From the NCBI RefSeq assembly GCF_900112345.1, contig NZ_FOLB01000001.1:186001-250000 (forward strand): a stretch of DNA of 64,000 bases, in the 5' to 3' direction. This stretch comes from Nocardioides terrae. GTDB taxonomy: Bacteria > Actinomycetota > Actinomycetes > Propionibacteriales > Nocardioidaceae. The notes below the pieces were generated by a model. That model did no database searches and was not told the origin of the DNA. It worked only from the letters and a program-made list of their open reading frames with translations. Below are positions 51,901 to 59,727 of the stretch, one piece after another. The stretch's first letter is position 1, and each line of letters begins with the position of its first letter. The translations under genes and the position numbers were made by a program.

Positions 51901-52303
51901 AGGAGAGCGTGTGGTAGGTCTCCTCGAGGTAGCCGGACCGCTCGAGGAAGAGCTGCAGCGAGTCGTCCCAGGTGGACTCGCCGGCCATCGCCAGAGCCAC
52001 CCGGGGCTCGACGGACGACCACACCTCCGACCACACCTCGCGGGCCGGCCGGCCGAGCGCCCAGGGGTACTTGGTGCCCAGGCTGTCGTGGCGGTGGGCG
52101 TCGTTGCAGATGAAGGTGAGGTCGGGACCCCACGCCATCCACATCGGGAAGCGCGAGCCGAGCACGATCTGCACGGCGCTGCGCAGACTCTGCGACCACT
52201 CGTCCGGGTCGCCCAGCGCAGTCGCCGCCCAGTCGACGTCGGCGAGGTCGCGGCCGACCCGGCCGGCCGCGCGCAGCGTCTCCCGCATCGAGGTGGTCGT
52301 CAT
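48932..52303 (-). CDS. Giant hybrid PAS-GAF-histidine kinase-receiver-PP2C-RsbW protein
   Basis: A 1123-residue soluble signalling protein. Domains in order: PAS-like (about 20-165), GAF (about 175-330), HisKA with LANVSHELRTPLTLLLGPAEDAL (His near 356), HATPase (LLSNAFKFTFEGG, GSGVGLALV), receiver (VLVVDDNDDMRTYVADLL, phospho-Asp in VVSDVMMPRLGG near 676, YLVKPF), PP2C/SpoIIE phosphatase (GGDWYDVIALGGGRTALVIGDVMGRG, YTDGLVERRG, GANDDVALAVV) and an RsbW-like ATPase at the C-terminus (LELITSELVTNSVRHARGP, ESGRGLTIVEAVAD). It appears able to sense, phosphorylate, dephosphorylate and bind in a partner-switching pathway. The STAS gene just upstream is the probable substrate. Confidence 0.94.
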   Translation of the reverse strand: MTTTSMRETLRAAGRVGRDLADVDWAATALGDPDEWSQSLRSAVQIVLGSRFPMWMAWGPDLTFICNDAHRHDSLGTKYPWALGRPAREVWSEVWSSVEPRVALAMAGESTWDDSLQLFLERSGYLEETYHTLSYSPLTDDDGVIKGLLCVVAEVTEQVVGERRASTLRDLGIRVSTAETVADAVRAGCDHLAFNQGSLPWVAAYLFDGDGSASLAGTSGIDPGHPAAPRRIEAGDADPVWPVGRLAEGSRVTVDAIDERFPDLPTGVWRLPPEKAVLVPLPRPMNATPYGFLALGANRHRPVDGSFFDFADLIAGHFSAAITDARAMEQEKERSEALGRLDEAKSDFLANVSHELRTPLTLLLGPAEDALADERHPLDDTQRTRLQVIARNGSRMLGLVNTLLDFSRLDALRDESTFQPTDLLRYTAELASMFESAADRAGLRLAVTGTLEGETYVDRGHWAKIVLNLLSNAFKFTFEGGITVSVDREGDADGDRAVLRVSDTGTGIPEEELPRLFERFHRVRRAASRSIEGSGVGLALVAQLADLHGGEVEVRSRLGEGSTFTVRIPFGHDHLPAEQVADSTDDLGWPVPGQSIVEDTVRWLEAGAEAPHEVVGHGAEHGPEHGGERATVLVVDDNDDMRTYVADLLAEDYVVLTATDGIEALELLAERPVDIVVSDVMMPRLGGFGLLARMKQDARLAGVPVVMLSARAGEDGMADGLEAGADDYLVKPFAARELLARLRVQRRMIQLQHAAAAAERHAVARDRAIAEELQHSLLPDVEPHSEALEVATFYRPGVEGMQVGGDWYDVIALGGGRTALVIGDVMGRGVRAASVMGQIKAAVRALARLDLTPGEVVENLDAIVQEVAPEGIVTCVYGVYDDTDRSLSYANAGHVPPILVRPDGTTAQLSVDGPPLGSGYVGFATRRVELPVGGLLTVYTDGLVERRGVDLGARIEALETALVDLRGRPVADLPETLVELLAHGANDDVALAVVKVHDSGSQLMRVSLEEEPASVARARRAVAAQLQRWQLPQRIVADLELITSELVTNSVRHARGPYELRLRHVPHEVLIEVVDATPLRPRRRRVDRDSESGRGLTIVEAVADRWGSRSTSEGKVVWAARTF

Positions 52304-52324
52304 GGTTGGCCCGGTCGGCTCGGG

Positions 52325-52705
52325 CTAGCCCGCGAACTCCCGGTCGAGCGCCTCCTCGACCGTCGGGTGGACCGCGACCACCTTGTCGAGGCTCGTCAGC
52401 CTCAGCAGGCGGAGGACGACGTCGTTGCTGCACGCAAGGACCAGTGCGCCCCCGAGGACGTGCAGCCGTCGCCTGATCGAGACCAGCGCGCCGAGACCGA
52501 CCGAGTCGAGGAAGACGTCGCCCTCGAACGCGAGCACCTGGTTGACGTGACCCTCGTCGGCCAGCTCGAGCAGCCTGGTCCGCAAGCGCTCCGCGGTGGT
52601 GATGTCGATGTCACCCGTGGCCGAGATGACGCAGGCCCGCTCCCCGATCGACACGTCGAACGAGAGCGCCTCGTCGGGGGTGGGGTCGGACTCGGCAGGC
52701 GACAC
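52325..52705 (-). CDS. STAS-domain anti-anti-sigma factor
   Basis: A 126-residue RsbV/SpoIIAA-like protein: CVISATGDIDITTAERLRTRLLELADEG and FEGDVFLDSVGLGALVSIRRRLHVLGGALVLACSNDVVLRLLRLTSL. The phosphorylatable serine is in FLDSVGLGAL. GTG at 52705 is chosen because GAGGAG lies five bases upstream; a longer frame starts at 52765. It is 21 bases upstream of the giant kinase-phosphatase gene on the same strand and should be its substrate. The cognate anti-sigma domain is the C-terminus of that protein. Confidence 0.9.
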   Translation of the reverse strand: MSPAESDPTPDEALSFDVSIGERACVISATGDIDITTAERLRTRLLELADEGHVNQVLAFEGDVFLDSVGLGALVSIRRRLHVLGGALVLACSNDVVLRLLRLTSLDKVVAVHPTVEEALDREFAG

Positions 52706-52886
52706 GGAGACTCCTCGGAAGGCGGCGAACGAGAGCCCGTTACCCGGACTGAGGTCATTGTGCACGTTCTCCGCGCCGACTGACGCCTACCCGATCCTGG
52801 CGATTTCCCCGACTCGGCGGCCGTGCGAGCGGCGAGGCGATCTGAGCGTGGGTCGGATACCCATTCCCCTGCAAGGAGGCAGCTCG

Positions 52887-53978
52887 ATGCGGAGACTCCA
52901 GACGATTGCGAGCGTCGCGGCGCTCACTCTCACCGCCGGCTTGGCCGGCGTACCCCAAGCCGAGGCGGCCGGCCGTCACCGAACCCTCGCGGATGGCCTG
53001 CTGAGCCCGCTCAGCCTGGCCGTCGACACCGACGGCACCACCTACTTCACCCAGAACTTCGCCGGCATGCTCGCGAAGGTCAGACGCGGCAAGGCGCCCA
53101 AGGTGCTCTACCGCGCGGCCAACGGCAACGAGGTCGGCGGCGTCTCCGCCCACAACGGGCGTGTGGTCTTCACCGAGACCGCCAGCGACCCGCAGGGCAA
53201 CCCGGCCGACTCGTGGGTCAAGGTGCTCACCCGCCGGGGCAAGGCCCGCACCCTCGCTCACGTGCGCGCCTACGAGAACAAGAAGAACCCCGACGCCAGG
53301 GTTCTCTACGGCGCCCGCGGGATCAGCGGGGAGTGCGCCAGTCAGTGGCCTGTCGAGCAGGCCGGCCCCGCCGTGCACCAGGGTCTCAAGGACTCCCACC
53401 CCTACGCGACCTGGCAGAGCGGTCGGACGGTCTACGTCGCCGATGCGGCCATGAACGCGATCCTCGCCGTGCGCAAGCACCGGATCAGGACCGTCGCCGT
53501 GCTGCCGCCTGCGGCGGTGAAGATCACCGCTGAGCTGGCCGCCGGCGCCGGGATCCCCGCGTGCGCGGTGGGCCTGACCTACTACAGCGAGCCGGTGCCG
53601 ACCGACGTCGAGAAGGCTCCCAACGGCTCGCTCTACGTCACCACCGAGGGCGGCGGACTCGGCGAGATGATGCCGCTCGGCGCCCTCTACCGGATCCGCG
53701 GCAAGAAGGCCCACCAGGTGGTCGGCTCGCTGTTCGGTCCGGTCGGCCTGGCCATCAACGGCCGCGGCGACGCCTTCGTCTCCCAGCTCTTCGGCGGGAT
53801 GATCTCGAAGGTCAAGCACGGCACCCATCGCGCCCGCACCTTCGCGAAGGTCAACATGCCCGGTGCGCTGGACTGGCGGGGTCGGCTCTACGCGACCACC
53901 GACGTCCTCGTCGGCGCCGGAGACCCGAGCGCACCGCCGGCCGCGCCCGGCGGCAAGGTGGTGCGCTACCGCCGCTGA
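52887..53978 (+). CDS. Secreted ScyD/ScyE-family beta-propeller-like protein
   Basis: A 363-residue protein. Signal peptide: RRLQTIASVAALTLTAGLAGVPQAEA, cleaved probably after AEA near residue 27. The mature part shows repeated beta-strand units of the NHL/propeller type (LADGLLSPLSLAVDTDGTTYFTQNF, GLTYYSEPVPTDVEKAPNGSLYVTTEGGG, FGPVGLAINGRGDAFVSQLFGG), which matches the ScyD/ScyE family first named for scytonemin clusters; function in actinobacteria unknown. GCAAGGAGG before the ATG. Followed by a strong terminator. Confidence 0.87.
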   Translation: MRRLQTIASVAALTLTAGLAGVPQAEAAGRHRTLADGLLSPLSLAVDTDGTTYFTQNFAGMLAKVRRGKAPKVLYRAANGNEVGGVSAHNGRVVFTETASDPQGNPADSWVKVLTRRGKARTLAHVRAYENKKNPDARVLYGARGISGECASQWPVEQAGPAVHQGLKDSHPYATWQSGRTVYVADAAMNAILAVRKHRIRTVAVLPPAAVKITAELAAGAGIPACAVGLTYYSEPVPTDVEKAPNGSLYVTTEGGGLGEMMPLGALYRIRGKKAHQVVGSLFGPVGLAINGRGDAFVSQLFGGMISKVKHGTHRARTFAKVNMPGALDWRGRLYATTDVLVGAGDPSAPPAAPGGKVVRYRR

Positions 53979-53997
53979 GCACTCCCGCACCAGGTGA

Positions 53998-54026
53998 CGA
54001 GGGGGCCGTCCACGGCGGCCCCCTCG
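53998..54026 (+). terminator. Hairpin terminator after the ScyD-like gene
   Basis: CGAGGGGGCCG, loop TCCACGG, CGGCCCCCTCG then TTGC: a perfect 11-bp GC-rich stem 20 bases after the stop codon. No long U-run. Confidence 0.85.
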
Positions 54027-54086
54027 TTGCGCGGACGACCCCGATTTGGGGTTAACCCACCCCACCTGTAATGTTCTGTTCAGCGA

Positions 54087-54163
54087 CGCGGGGTGGAGCA
54101 GCTCGGTAGCTCGCTGGGCTCATAACCCAGAGGTCACAGGTTCAAATCCTGTCCCCGCTACCA
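54087..54163 (+). tRNA. Initiator tRNA-fMet (CAT)
   Basis: 77 bases including an encoded CCA. The anticodon loop is CTCATAA with anticodon CAT. Initiator features: three consecutive G-C pairs at the base of the anticodon stem (GGG/CCC) and an unpaired first acceptor base (C1 opposite U72), as in actinobacterial initiator tRNAs. The D arm is GAGCAGCTCGGTAGCTC and the T arm ACAGG-TTCAAAT-CCTGT. Confidence 0.97.
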
Positions 54164-54167
54164 CACA

Positions 54168-54199
54168 GGGAGTCCCGGACCATCAGGTCCGGGACTTCC
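54168..54199 (+). terminator. Hairpin terminator after the tRNA
   Basis: AGTCCCGGACC, loop ATCA, GGTCCGGGACT: a perfect 11-bp stem starting eight bases after the CCA end, extended by weaker pairs. The next 180 bases up to the UPF0182 stop hold no gene that I can see. Confidence 0.85.
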
Positions 54200-54381
54200 T
54201 GCATTTCCGACCCGCTGTGATGCGCCGAGGCTGCGCGACCCCTCGCTGCAGGTCCCCGGCCGCGACACGCAGCCGTCTCGGCGTGTCGGGCTGGTGGCAC
54301 GCGTGGAGCGGCTGCCGGGCGCTCGGGGGCGGCGCGGACGGCATGGCGGAGGCTAGGGAGCAAGCACGTGCCCCTCCCGCG

Positions 54382-57306
54382 TCACTCCAGCAGCGCGACC
54401 GCCTGCGCGACCTTGTCCTGGGCCTGCTCGAGCAGCTCCTCGCGCTTGGCGAAGTCACCGGCCTTGCCGGCGGCATCGGCCTGCGTGAAGAGGGTCTGCG
54501 CCTCGTCGAGCAGCGCGCGCGCCCGCTGCTCGGCGTTCCCGTTGGGGTTGCCGCTGGGCGTGGGCGTCGGCGAGCCGCTCGGGTTCGGCGACGGCGGACT
54601 GGTCGGAGTGGGCGTCTGAGGCGTACCCGTCGACTTCAGCGCCGACGTGATCGCGGCCTGCAGCGTCTTGCCGTAGCCGAGATGGTTGTCGTAGGAGACG
54701 AGCACGTAGGCGAGCACGGGGTACGGCGACGACGTGCCCTGCTTGGCGTAGACGGGCATGACGTACATCAGGCCGTGCGACGTCGTCGGGATGGTCAGCA
54801 GGTTGCCGTAGGTCACCAAGGAACCGGTCCCCTGGTACGGGAGCAGCGCGCTCGAGATGGCCGAGTCGTTCTTCAGGTTGGAGAACACCTGGCCCGGGCC
54901 CTGCGTCTGCTGGTCGGGGCGCTCGAGCACCTCCATCGTGCCGTACTCCGGCGAGGTGGCGTCGGAGTTGACCGTCATGACCGCCGAGAGGTTGTTGCGG
55001 CCGTTCGGCGTGAAGGTCGTGGAGAGCGACCAGACCTCCTTGTCCGAGCCCGTCTCGTCGAGGAACATCCGGTAGGGCGCCATCAGGTGCTCTCCCGGCG
55101 TGGCCGGGTCGGTCGGCACCTGCCACCAGTCGGAGCCCTGCAGGAACGCGCGGGCGTCGGTCACGTGGTACTTCGCGAGCTGGAAGCGCTGGACCTTGAA
55201 CAGGTCCTCCGGGTAGCGCAGGTGTGGCAGCAGGTCGTCGGGGATCGCCGACCGGGGCAGCACGGTTCCGGGGAACGCCTTCGACCACGCGTGCAGGATC
55301 GGGTCCGACTCGTCCCAGGCGTAGAGCCGGACGGTGCCGTCGTAGGCATCGACGGTGGCCTTCACGGCGTTGCGCATGTAGTTGATCTGGTCGGTCGGCA
55401 GCGTGCGCAGGCCGGTGTTCTGCTGGAGGACGTCGTCGGTCATCTCCTGGAAGGAGTCCTTCTCCGAGCCCGGGTAGTGGTCGGTCGTCGTGTAGCCGTC
55501 GAGCACCCACTGGATCCGGCCGTCGACGACCACGGGATAGGCGTCGTCGTCGAGCGTCAGCCACGGCGCGACCTTCTCCACCCGCTGGCGCGGCGTGCGG
55601 TTGTAGAGCACCTCGGAGTTCTCGTTCATCCGCCCGGAGAGCAGGAAGCTGGACGAGCCGAACTTGATGCCGTACATCAGCCGACGGAACGTCGACCCGA
55701 TCGGCACACCACCCCGCCCGTCATACGTCGTGTGGGTCTCCGCGTCCTCGCCCGACTCGGCCAGGTCCAGCTCGACGGGCGAGGCACCGTCGGGTCGGCC
55801 GACGACGGCGTAGGTGGTCGCCTGCTCACCGAAGTAGACGCGCTGCTCGAACTGGCCCGGCCCGTTCTCGACCAGGTCGTTCTGCGCACCCTGGTTGCCC
55901 TGCGCCCACTGGATCGACTCGCTCTCGCCGGAGTCGTCGAGCGGCCGCTGGTTGGCGTAGGCGGCGATCACGCCCGAGCCATGGGTGTAGGTCGTGTGCA
56001 GGTTGGTCCAGTTGCGGTCCTTGGGGTCGATGCCGCTCTGGTCCAGCTCGCGCACCCCGAGGACGAGGGCGCGGTCCTTCCCGCCGATGTCGTAGCGGTC
56101 GACGTCCAGCGGCTCCGCGAGGCTGTAGTAGCTGCGCTCCTGCTGGCTCTCCTCGAAGAGGTCGTGCACCAGCAGCGGGTCGACGAGCGGCGCCGACGCG
56201 ACCTGCGCGTCGAGGTCCTGGGCGAGCGAGGCCGGCCCGGAGGCGTTCGCCTGTGCGGTGTAGTTCTGGACCATCACCTTCGAGTCGTCGATCGCGTAGG
56301 CCTGCCGCGTCGCGTCGATGTTCTTGGCAAGGTAGGGGATCTCCTTGTCCGGCGAGGGGCGCACCTGGAAGCCCTGCACGATCGCCGGCCAGATCAGCCC
56401 GAGCAGGATCGCGGAGATGAGCAGCAGGGCGGCGCCGACGCCGGGCAGCAGCCACGTCCGGCGCCAGATGTTGACGAGGAACAGCACCGCGCAGATGACA
56501 GCGATCCCGGCCAGGATCGCCTTCGCCGGCAGCACGGCGCGGTCGTCGGTGAACGAGATGCCGGTCATCTTCGGCCCGTCGCCGTGGACGAGGTCGTAGC
56601 GATCGAGCCAGTAGTCGGCCGCCTTGGCGAGCACGAAGATGGCGATCAGCGTGGAGAGCTGCACCTGCGCGCCCGGGGAGACGCGGTCGCGCTGGGACTG
56701 CAGACGGATGCCGCCGTACAGGTAGTGGACCAGGAGGGAGAGCAGCAGCGCCACGACGGACGCGGCCATCACGAAGTTGACCAGGAGGTGCCACCACGGC
56801 AGGTCGAAGACGTAGAACCCGATGTCCTTGCCGAAGTAGGGGTCGTCCTGGCCGAAGTCACCGCCGTTGCGCCACAGCAGGTAGGTGCGCCACTTGCCGG
56901 CCCCCGAGGCGCCCGCGAACACCCCCGCGATGACGGCCACGCCGACCAGCAGCCACGTGCGGATCGGGTTCACCGCGTCGCGGTAGCGCTCCAGGCCGTT
57001 GTCGCCCGCGGCGGGCTGGATGAGCGGTCGGCTGCGGTAGGCAGCCATGATCGTCGCGGCGACCGCGCCGCCCATGATCAGGCCGAAGACGAGGAACAGG
57101 CCGGCGCGCACCCGGAACAGCCGGGTGAACACGCTGCCGTAGCCCATCCGGTCGAACCACAGGTGGTCGGTCCACAGCGAGGCGAAGGTCGTCAGCAGGA
57201 ACAGCGCGACGGCGAGCGCCACGGCCGTGATGACGAGCGCCCGGGTGCGCCCCGAGCCGCTGCGCGGCGGGCTGTCGCGCGGGTCGTCGTCGAAGAGCTC
57301 GCTCAC
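54382..57306 (-). CDS. UPF0182-family large membrane protein
   Basis: A 974-residue protein with about seven membrane helices in the first 330 residues (ALVITAVALAVALFLLTTFASLWTDHLWFDRMGYGSVFTRLF at the N-terminus; later helices around 110, 170, 215, 260 and 290) and a large extracytoplasmic part (YDGTVRLYAWDESDPILHAWSKAFPGTVLP; FTPNGRNNLSAVMTVNSD). This is the UPF0182/COG1615 family, conserved in actinobacteria with no assigned role. A Pro/Ser/Thr linker and a C-terminal helical segment (EQRARALLDEAQTLFTQADAAGKAGDFAKREELLEQA) close it. Its start overlaps the PPA1309 stop by four bases. Confidence 0.95.
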   Translation of the reverse strand: MSELFDDDPRDSPPRSGSGRTRALVITAVALAVALFLLTTFASLWTDHLWFDRMGYGSVFTRLFRVRAGLFLVFGLIMGGAVAATIMAAYRSRPLIQPAAGDNGLERYRDAVNPIRTWLLVGVAVIAGVFAGASGAGKWRTYLLWRNGGDFGQDDPYFGKDIGFYVFDLPWWHLLVNFVMAASVVALLLSLLVHYLYGGIRLQSQRDRVSPGAQVQLSTLIAIFVLAKAADYWLDRYDLVHGDGPKMTGISFTDDRAVLPAKAILAGIAVICAVLFLVNIWRRTWLLPGVGAALLLISAILLGLIWPAIVQGFQVRPSPDKEIPYLAKNIDATRQAYAIDDSKVMVQNYTAQANASGPASLAQDLDAQVASAPLVDPLLVHDLFEESQQERSYYSLAEPLDVDRYDIGGKDRALVLGVRELDQSGIDPKDRNWTNLHTTYTHGSGVIAAYANQRPLDDSGESESIQWAQGNQGAQNDLVENGPGQFEQRVYFGEQATTYAVVGRPDGASPVELDLAESGEDAETHTTYDGRGGVPIGSTFRRLMYGIKFGSSSFLLSGRMNENSEVLYNRTPRQRVEKVAPWLTLDDDAYPVVVDGRIQWVLDGYTTTDHYPGSEKDSFQEMTDDVLQQNTGLRTLPTDQINYMRNAVKATVDAYDGTVRLYAWDESDPILHAWSKAFPGTVLPRSAIPDDLLPHLRYPEDLFKVQRFQLAKYHVTDARAFLQGSDWWQVPTDPATPGEHLMAPYRMFLDETGSDKEVWSLSTTFTPNGRNNLSAVMTVNSDATSPEYGTMEVLERPDQQTQGPGQVFSNLKNDSAISSALLPYQGTGSLVTYGNLLTIPTTSHGLMYVMPVYAKQGTSSPYPVLAYVLVSYDNHLGYGKTLQAAITSALKSTGTPQTPTPTSPPSPNPSGSPTPTPSGNPNGNAEQRARALLDEAQTLFTQADAAGKAGDFAKREELLEQAQDKVAQAVALLE

Positions 57307-57866
57307 GCCTGACCGTCCTCCGCCTCGGCGCCGTCGTCCTCGAGCGTGCCGCGCAGGAGCTCGACGAGCTGCGGGACGAGGTCGTCGCCCGCGACGACCT
57401 CCTCCGGGGTGTCATGGGTCCGCAGGCGCAGGGCGCAGTACGACGCCCCGGCGCGGGTCACGCCGACGACCATCCGCACGTCCTGGCGGTCCGGGTGCTG
57501 GCGCGCGAACGCGTCGGCCGCAGCCGGGTCCGCAGGGATGTCGGCGTCCACGCCCGGCGGCAGCACGAGCCGCTCGACGACCGCTGCACAACCGACCACG
57601 CCGTCGGGCCAGATGATCGTCGGGAGCGCCTCCTCGAGGGGGCGGGTGAGCTGCTCCTGCTCGACGGGCGTCAGGCTCCCCTGCGCCGAGGCGTCGTCGA
57701 GGCCCATGAGCGCGGCCAGGGCGGGCTCCTTGGCGACGAGCGACGCGGTGTCGACGAGGGCGTAGAGCGTCGCCGGCTGGTCCCACCCCTGCCCGCTGGC
57801 GTGCGTCTCCAGCTCCAGGACGGCGGCCGCCAGGGCCGGGTCGATGTCAGTGATGTCGAGGCTCAT
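57303..57866 (-). CDS. PPA1309-family protein
   Basis: A 187-residue acidic cytosolic protein: LAAAVLELETHASGQGWDQPATLYALVDTASLVAKEPALAALMG at the start, IIWPDGVVGCAAVVERLVLPP in the middle, DVRMVVGVTRAGASYCALRLRTHDTPEEVVAGDDLVPQLVELL at the end. This is the actinobacterial PPA1309 family of unknown function, typically next to the PDZ protease and UPF0182 genes. ATG overlaps with the upstream protease stop (ATGA) and its own stop overlaps the UPF0182 start, so all three form one operon. Confidence 0.92.
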   Translation of the reverse strand: MSLDITDIDPALAAAVLELETHASGQGWDQPATLYALVDTASLVAKEPALAALMGLDDASAQGSLTPVEQEQLTRPLEEALPTIIWPDGVVGCAAVVERLVLPPGVDADIPADPAAADAFARQHPDRQDVRMVVGVTRAGASYCALRLRTHDTPEEVVAGDDLVPQLVELLRGTLEDDGAEAEDGQA

Positions 57867-58930
57867 GATCCCCCTCCGCAGGTCGGCAGCTTCGCGTCAT
57901 GATCCTTCGTCCACGTCTCGACGGACGTCACGGCGTCGTGCATGGTCGTCACCTCCACCAGTCTCACGTCACCCCGGGCGGCGCCGACGGCCTCGTCGCA
58001 GTTGTCCTTCGGGACCAGGAACAAGCGCGCGCCGTCGCGGTCGGAGGCTGCGATCTTCTGCTGGATCCCCCCGATCGGGCCGACGCTGCCATCGGGCTCG
58101 ATCTCGCCGGTGCCGGCGATCTTCTGGCCACCGGTCAGGGAGCCGGGCGTGAGGACGTCGAAGATGGCGAGGCTGAACATCAGGCCCGCGCTCGGGCCGC
58201 CGATCGCCGGGTCGATCCCGATGGAGACGTCGAAGGGGAAGTCGTAGCCGGCGCCGACCGTCGCCCCGATCCGCGGCGTGCCGTCGTGGTCGGTGGGCGT
58301 GACGCTGACGTGCATCTCCTTGCCGTCCCGGCGCACCAGCAGGTCGAGCGGCTGGCCGGCCGGCGTCTTCCGGATCAGGCCGATGCCCTGGTCGGTGCTC
58401 GTCACCGCCGCGCCGTCGATGCTCACGAGGACGTCACGCGGCTTGAGCCTCCCGTCCGCCGGCTCGCCCTTGCCGACGTCGGCGATCGTGACGACCTCCG
58501 GGACGTCCTGGCCGAGCTCGTGCAGGGCGACGGCGGTGGCCACGTCCTGGGAGGAGGCCATCTGCGCGGCGCCCTCCTGCCGGCTCTCCTTGTCGCTCGT
58601 GCCGGTCTGGTAGACGGCGTCCCACGGATAGACGGCGTCCTTCTTGCTGACCCACGCGCCGAGCAGCTCGGGCAGCCGGACCTTCGTGTCCGGGCGGCTC
58701 ACCGAGACCGTCGTCATGCGCAGCTGGCCGTCGTCGCGGAAGACCTGGTGACCCTCGACGTCGATGATCGGCTTGCCGTCGCTCTTGCCGAGCACGTCGA
58801 CGGTCACACCGGGCCGGTAGACCACGTAAGGCAGCGGGCTGAGCCATGCCACCACCAGGAGCGCGATCACCAGCGGCACCGCGACGAGACCCGCGATCGT
58901 CCGCTGGGTCATCGAGGTGGCCTTCTTCAC
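57863..58930 (-). CDS. YlbL-like membrane-anchored PDZ/Lon-type protease
   Basis: A 355-residue protein with an N-terminal membrane anchor (TIAGLVAVPLVIALLVVAWL), a PDZ domain (about 170-235, LKPRDVLVSIDGAAVTSTDQGIGLIRKTPAGQPLDLLV) and a C-terminal Lon-type serine protease domain: GGPSAGLMFSLAIFDVLTPG (catalytic Ser near 267) and GGIQQKIAASDRDGARLFLVP (catalytic Lys near 310). Family YlbL/Rv3194c; probably degrades or processes envelope proteins. GTG 58930 is preceded by GGGAGG; MTQRT at 58912 is an alternative. Confidence 0.92.
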   Translation of the reverse strand: MKKATSMTQRTIAGLVAVPLVIALLVVAWLSPLPYVVYRPGVTVDVLGKSDGKPIIDVEGHQVFRDDGQLRMTTVSVSRPDTKVRLPELLGAWVSKKDAVYPWDAVYQTGTSDKESRQEGAAQMASSQDVATAVALHELGQDVPEVVTIADVGKGEPADGRLKPRDVLVSIDGAAVTSTDQGIGLIRKTPAGQPLDLLVRRDGKEMHVSVTPTDHDGTPRIGATVGAGYDFPFDVSIGIDPAIGGPSAGLMFSLAIFDVLTPGSLTGGQKIAGTGEIEPDGSVGPIGGIQQKIAASDRDGARLFLVPKDNCDEAVGAARGDVRLVEVTTMHDAVTSVETWTKDHDAKLPTCGGGS

Positions 58931-58985
58931 GGCGCCAACCCTCCCATGCGATGCCAAGCGGCACCTGAGAGGTCCGGGCCTGCGC

Positions 58986-59216
58986 TCAGGACGCCCGGTC
59001 CCGCGGCGCGCGGACCGCGACGCCGGTGGAGCGCTCACGCGGCGGCCGGCGTACGACGACCCCGGGCTGCGCGGGACGGCTCAGCGCCTCGCCCATCCGG
59101 CGCACGGCCGTCTCGCGGTCGACGTCGCCGCGGCCCTCGCGCCCCCACCAGGCGACCCACAGCATCGCCAGGACCGTCACGACGGCGGACGGCACGAGCC
59201 AGAGCAGGATGTCCAC
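58986..59216 (-). CDS. Small single-span membrane protein
   Basis: A 76-residue protein. One membrane helix (ILLWLVPSAVVTVLAMLWVAWWG, about residues 3-25), then a basic cytoplasmic tail with repeated RxxRxxR patterns. No known motif. It lies between moaE and the PDZ protease gene on the same strand. Function not recognised. Confidence 0.72.
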   Translation of the reverse strand: MDILLWLVPSAVVTVLAMLWVAWWGREGRGDVDRETAVRRMGEALSRPAQPGVVVRRPPRERSTGVAVRAPRDRAS

Positions 59217-59251
59217 GCGCCCCAGGCTATTTCAGCGCGACCCGCTGGCGG

Positions 59252-59689
59252 CTACGGCGCGCCGACCCACTCGTCGGTGCCGTCGGTGAAGCGCTGGTGC
59301 TTCCAGATCGGCACCTCGTCCTTGAGCGTGTCGATGAGCGCCCGGCTCGCGGCGAAGGCGTCGCCGCGGTGCCCCGACGTGGTGGCGACGACGACGGCGA
59401 TGTCACCGATCGCCAGGTCCCCGGTGCGGTGGACGGCGGCGACGCCGTTGACGTCGTGGTCGCGCGCGACCCGCTCGCAGACGTCGACCAGCCGGTCGAG
59501 CGCGGTCGGGTGGGCGTCGTAGGTCAGCCCGGTCACGCCCTTGCCGCCGTCGTGGTCCCGGACCCGGCCGACGAAGAGCGTCAGCCCGCCCGAGGCGTCG
59601 TCGTCGAGGACCTTCACGACCTCGTCGACGTCGAGCGGCGTCTCGCGGATCTCGGCGAGCCGGACTGCAGGATGGGTCACAACGATCAC
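59252..59689 (-). CDS. moaE: Molybdopterin synthase catalytic subunit
   Basis: A 145-residue MoaE. Seen: GGLTLFVGRVRDHDGGKGVTGLTYDAHPTALDRL (about residues 34-67), AVHRTGDLAIGDIAVVVATTSGHRGDAFAASRALIDTLKDEVPIWKHQRFTDG (about 84-137) with the active-site lysine in LKDEVPIWK. It adds dithiolene sulfur to precursor Z together with MoaD. MoaD is not adjacent. GTG start. Links to fdhD/moeA/MOSC at 37-41 kb. Confidence 0.95.
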   Translation of the reverse strand: MIVVTHPAVRLAEIRETPLDVDEVVKVLDDDASGGLTLFVGRVRDHDGGKGVTGLTYDAHPTALDRLVDVCERVARDHDVNGVAAVHRTGDLAIGDIAVVVATTSGHRGDAFAASRALIDTLKDEVPIWKHQRFTDGTDEWVGAP

Positions 59690-59727
59690 CTTAGGCGCGC
59701 GTGGGTGTGCCGCGTACCGTTGGACCC

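Noticed and set aside
54046..57312. A 1088-codon open frame on the plus strand
   Set aside because: It covers the initiator tRNA and the UPF0182 gene in antisense and shows no domain; UPF0182 is clearly the real gene.
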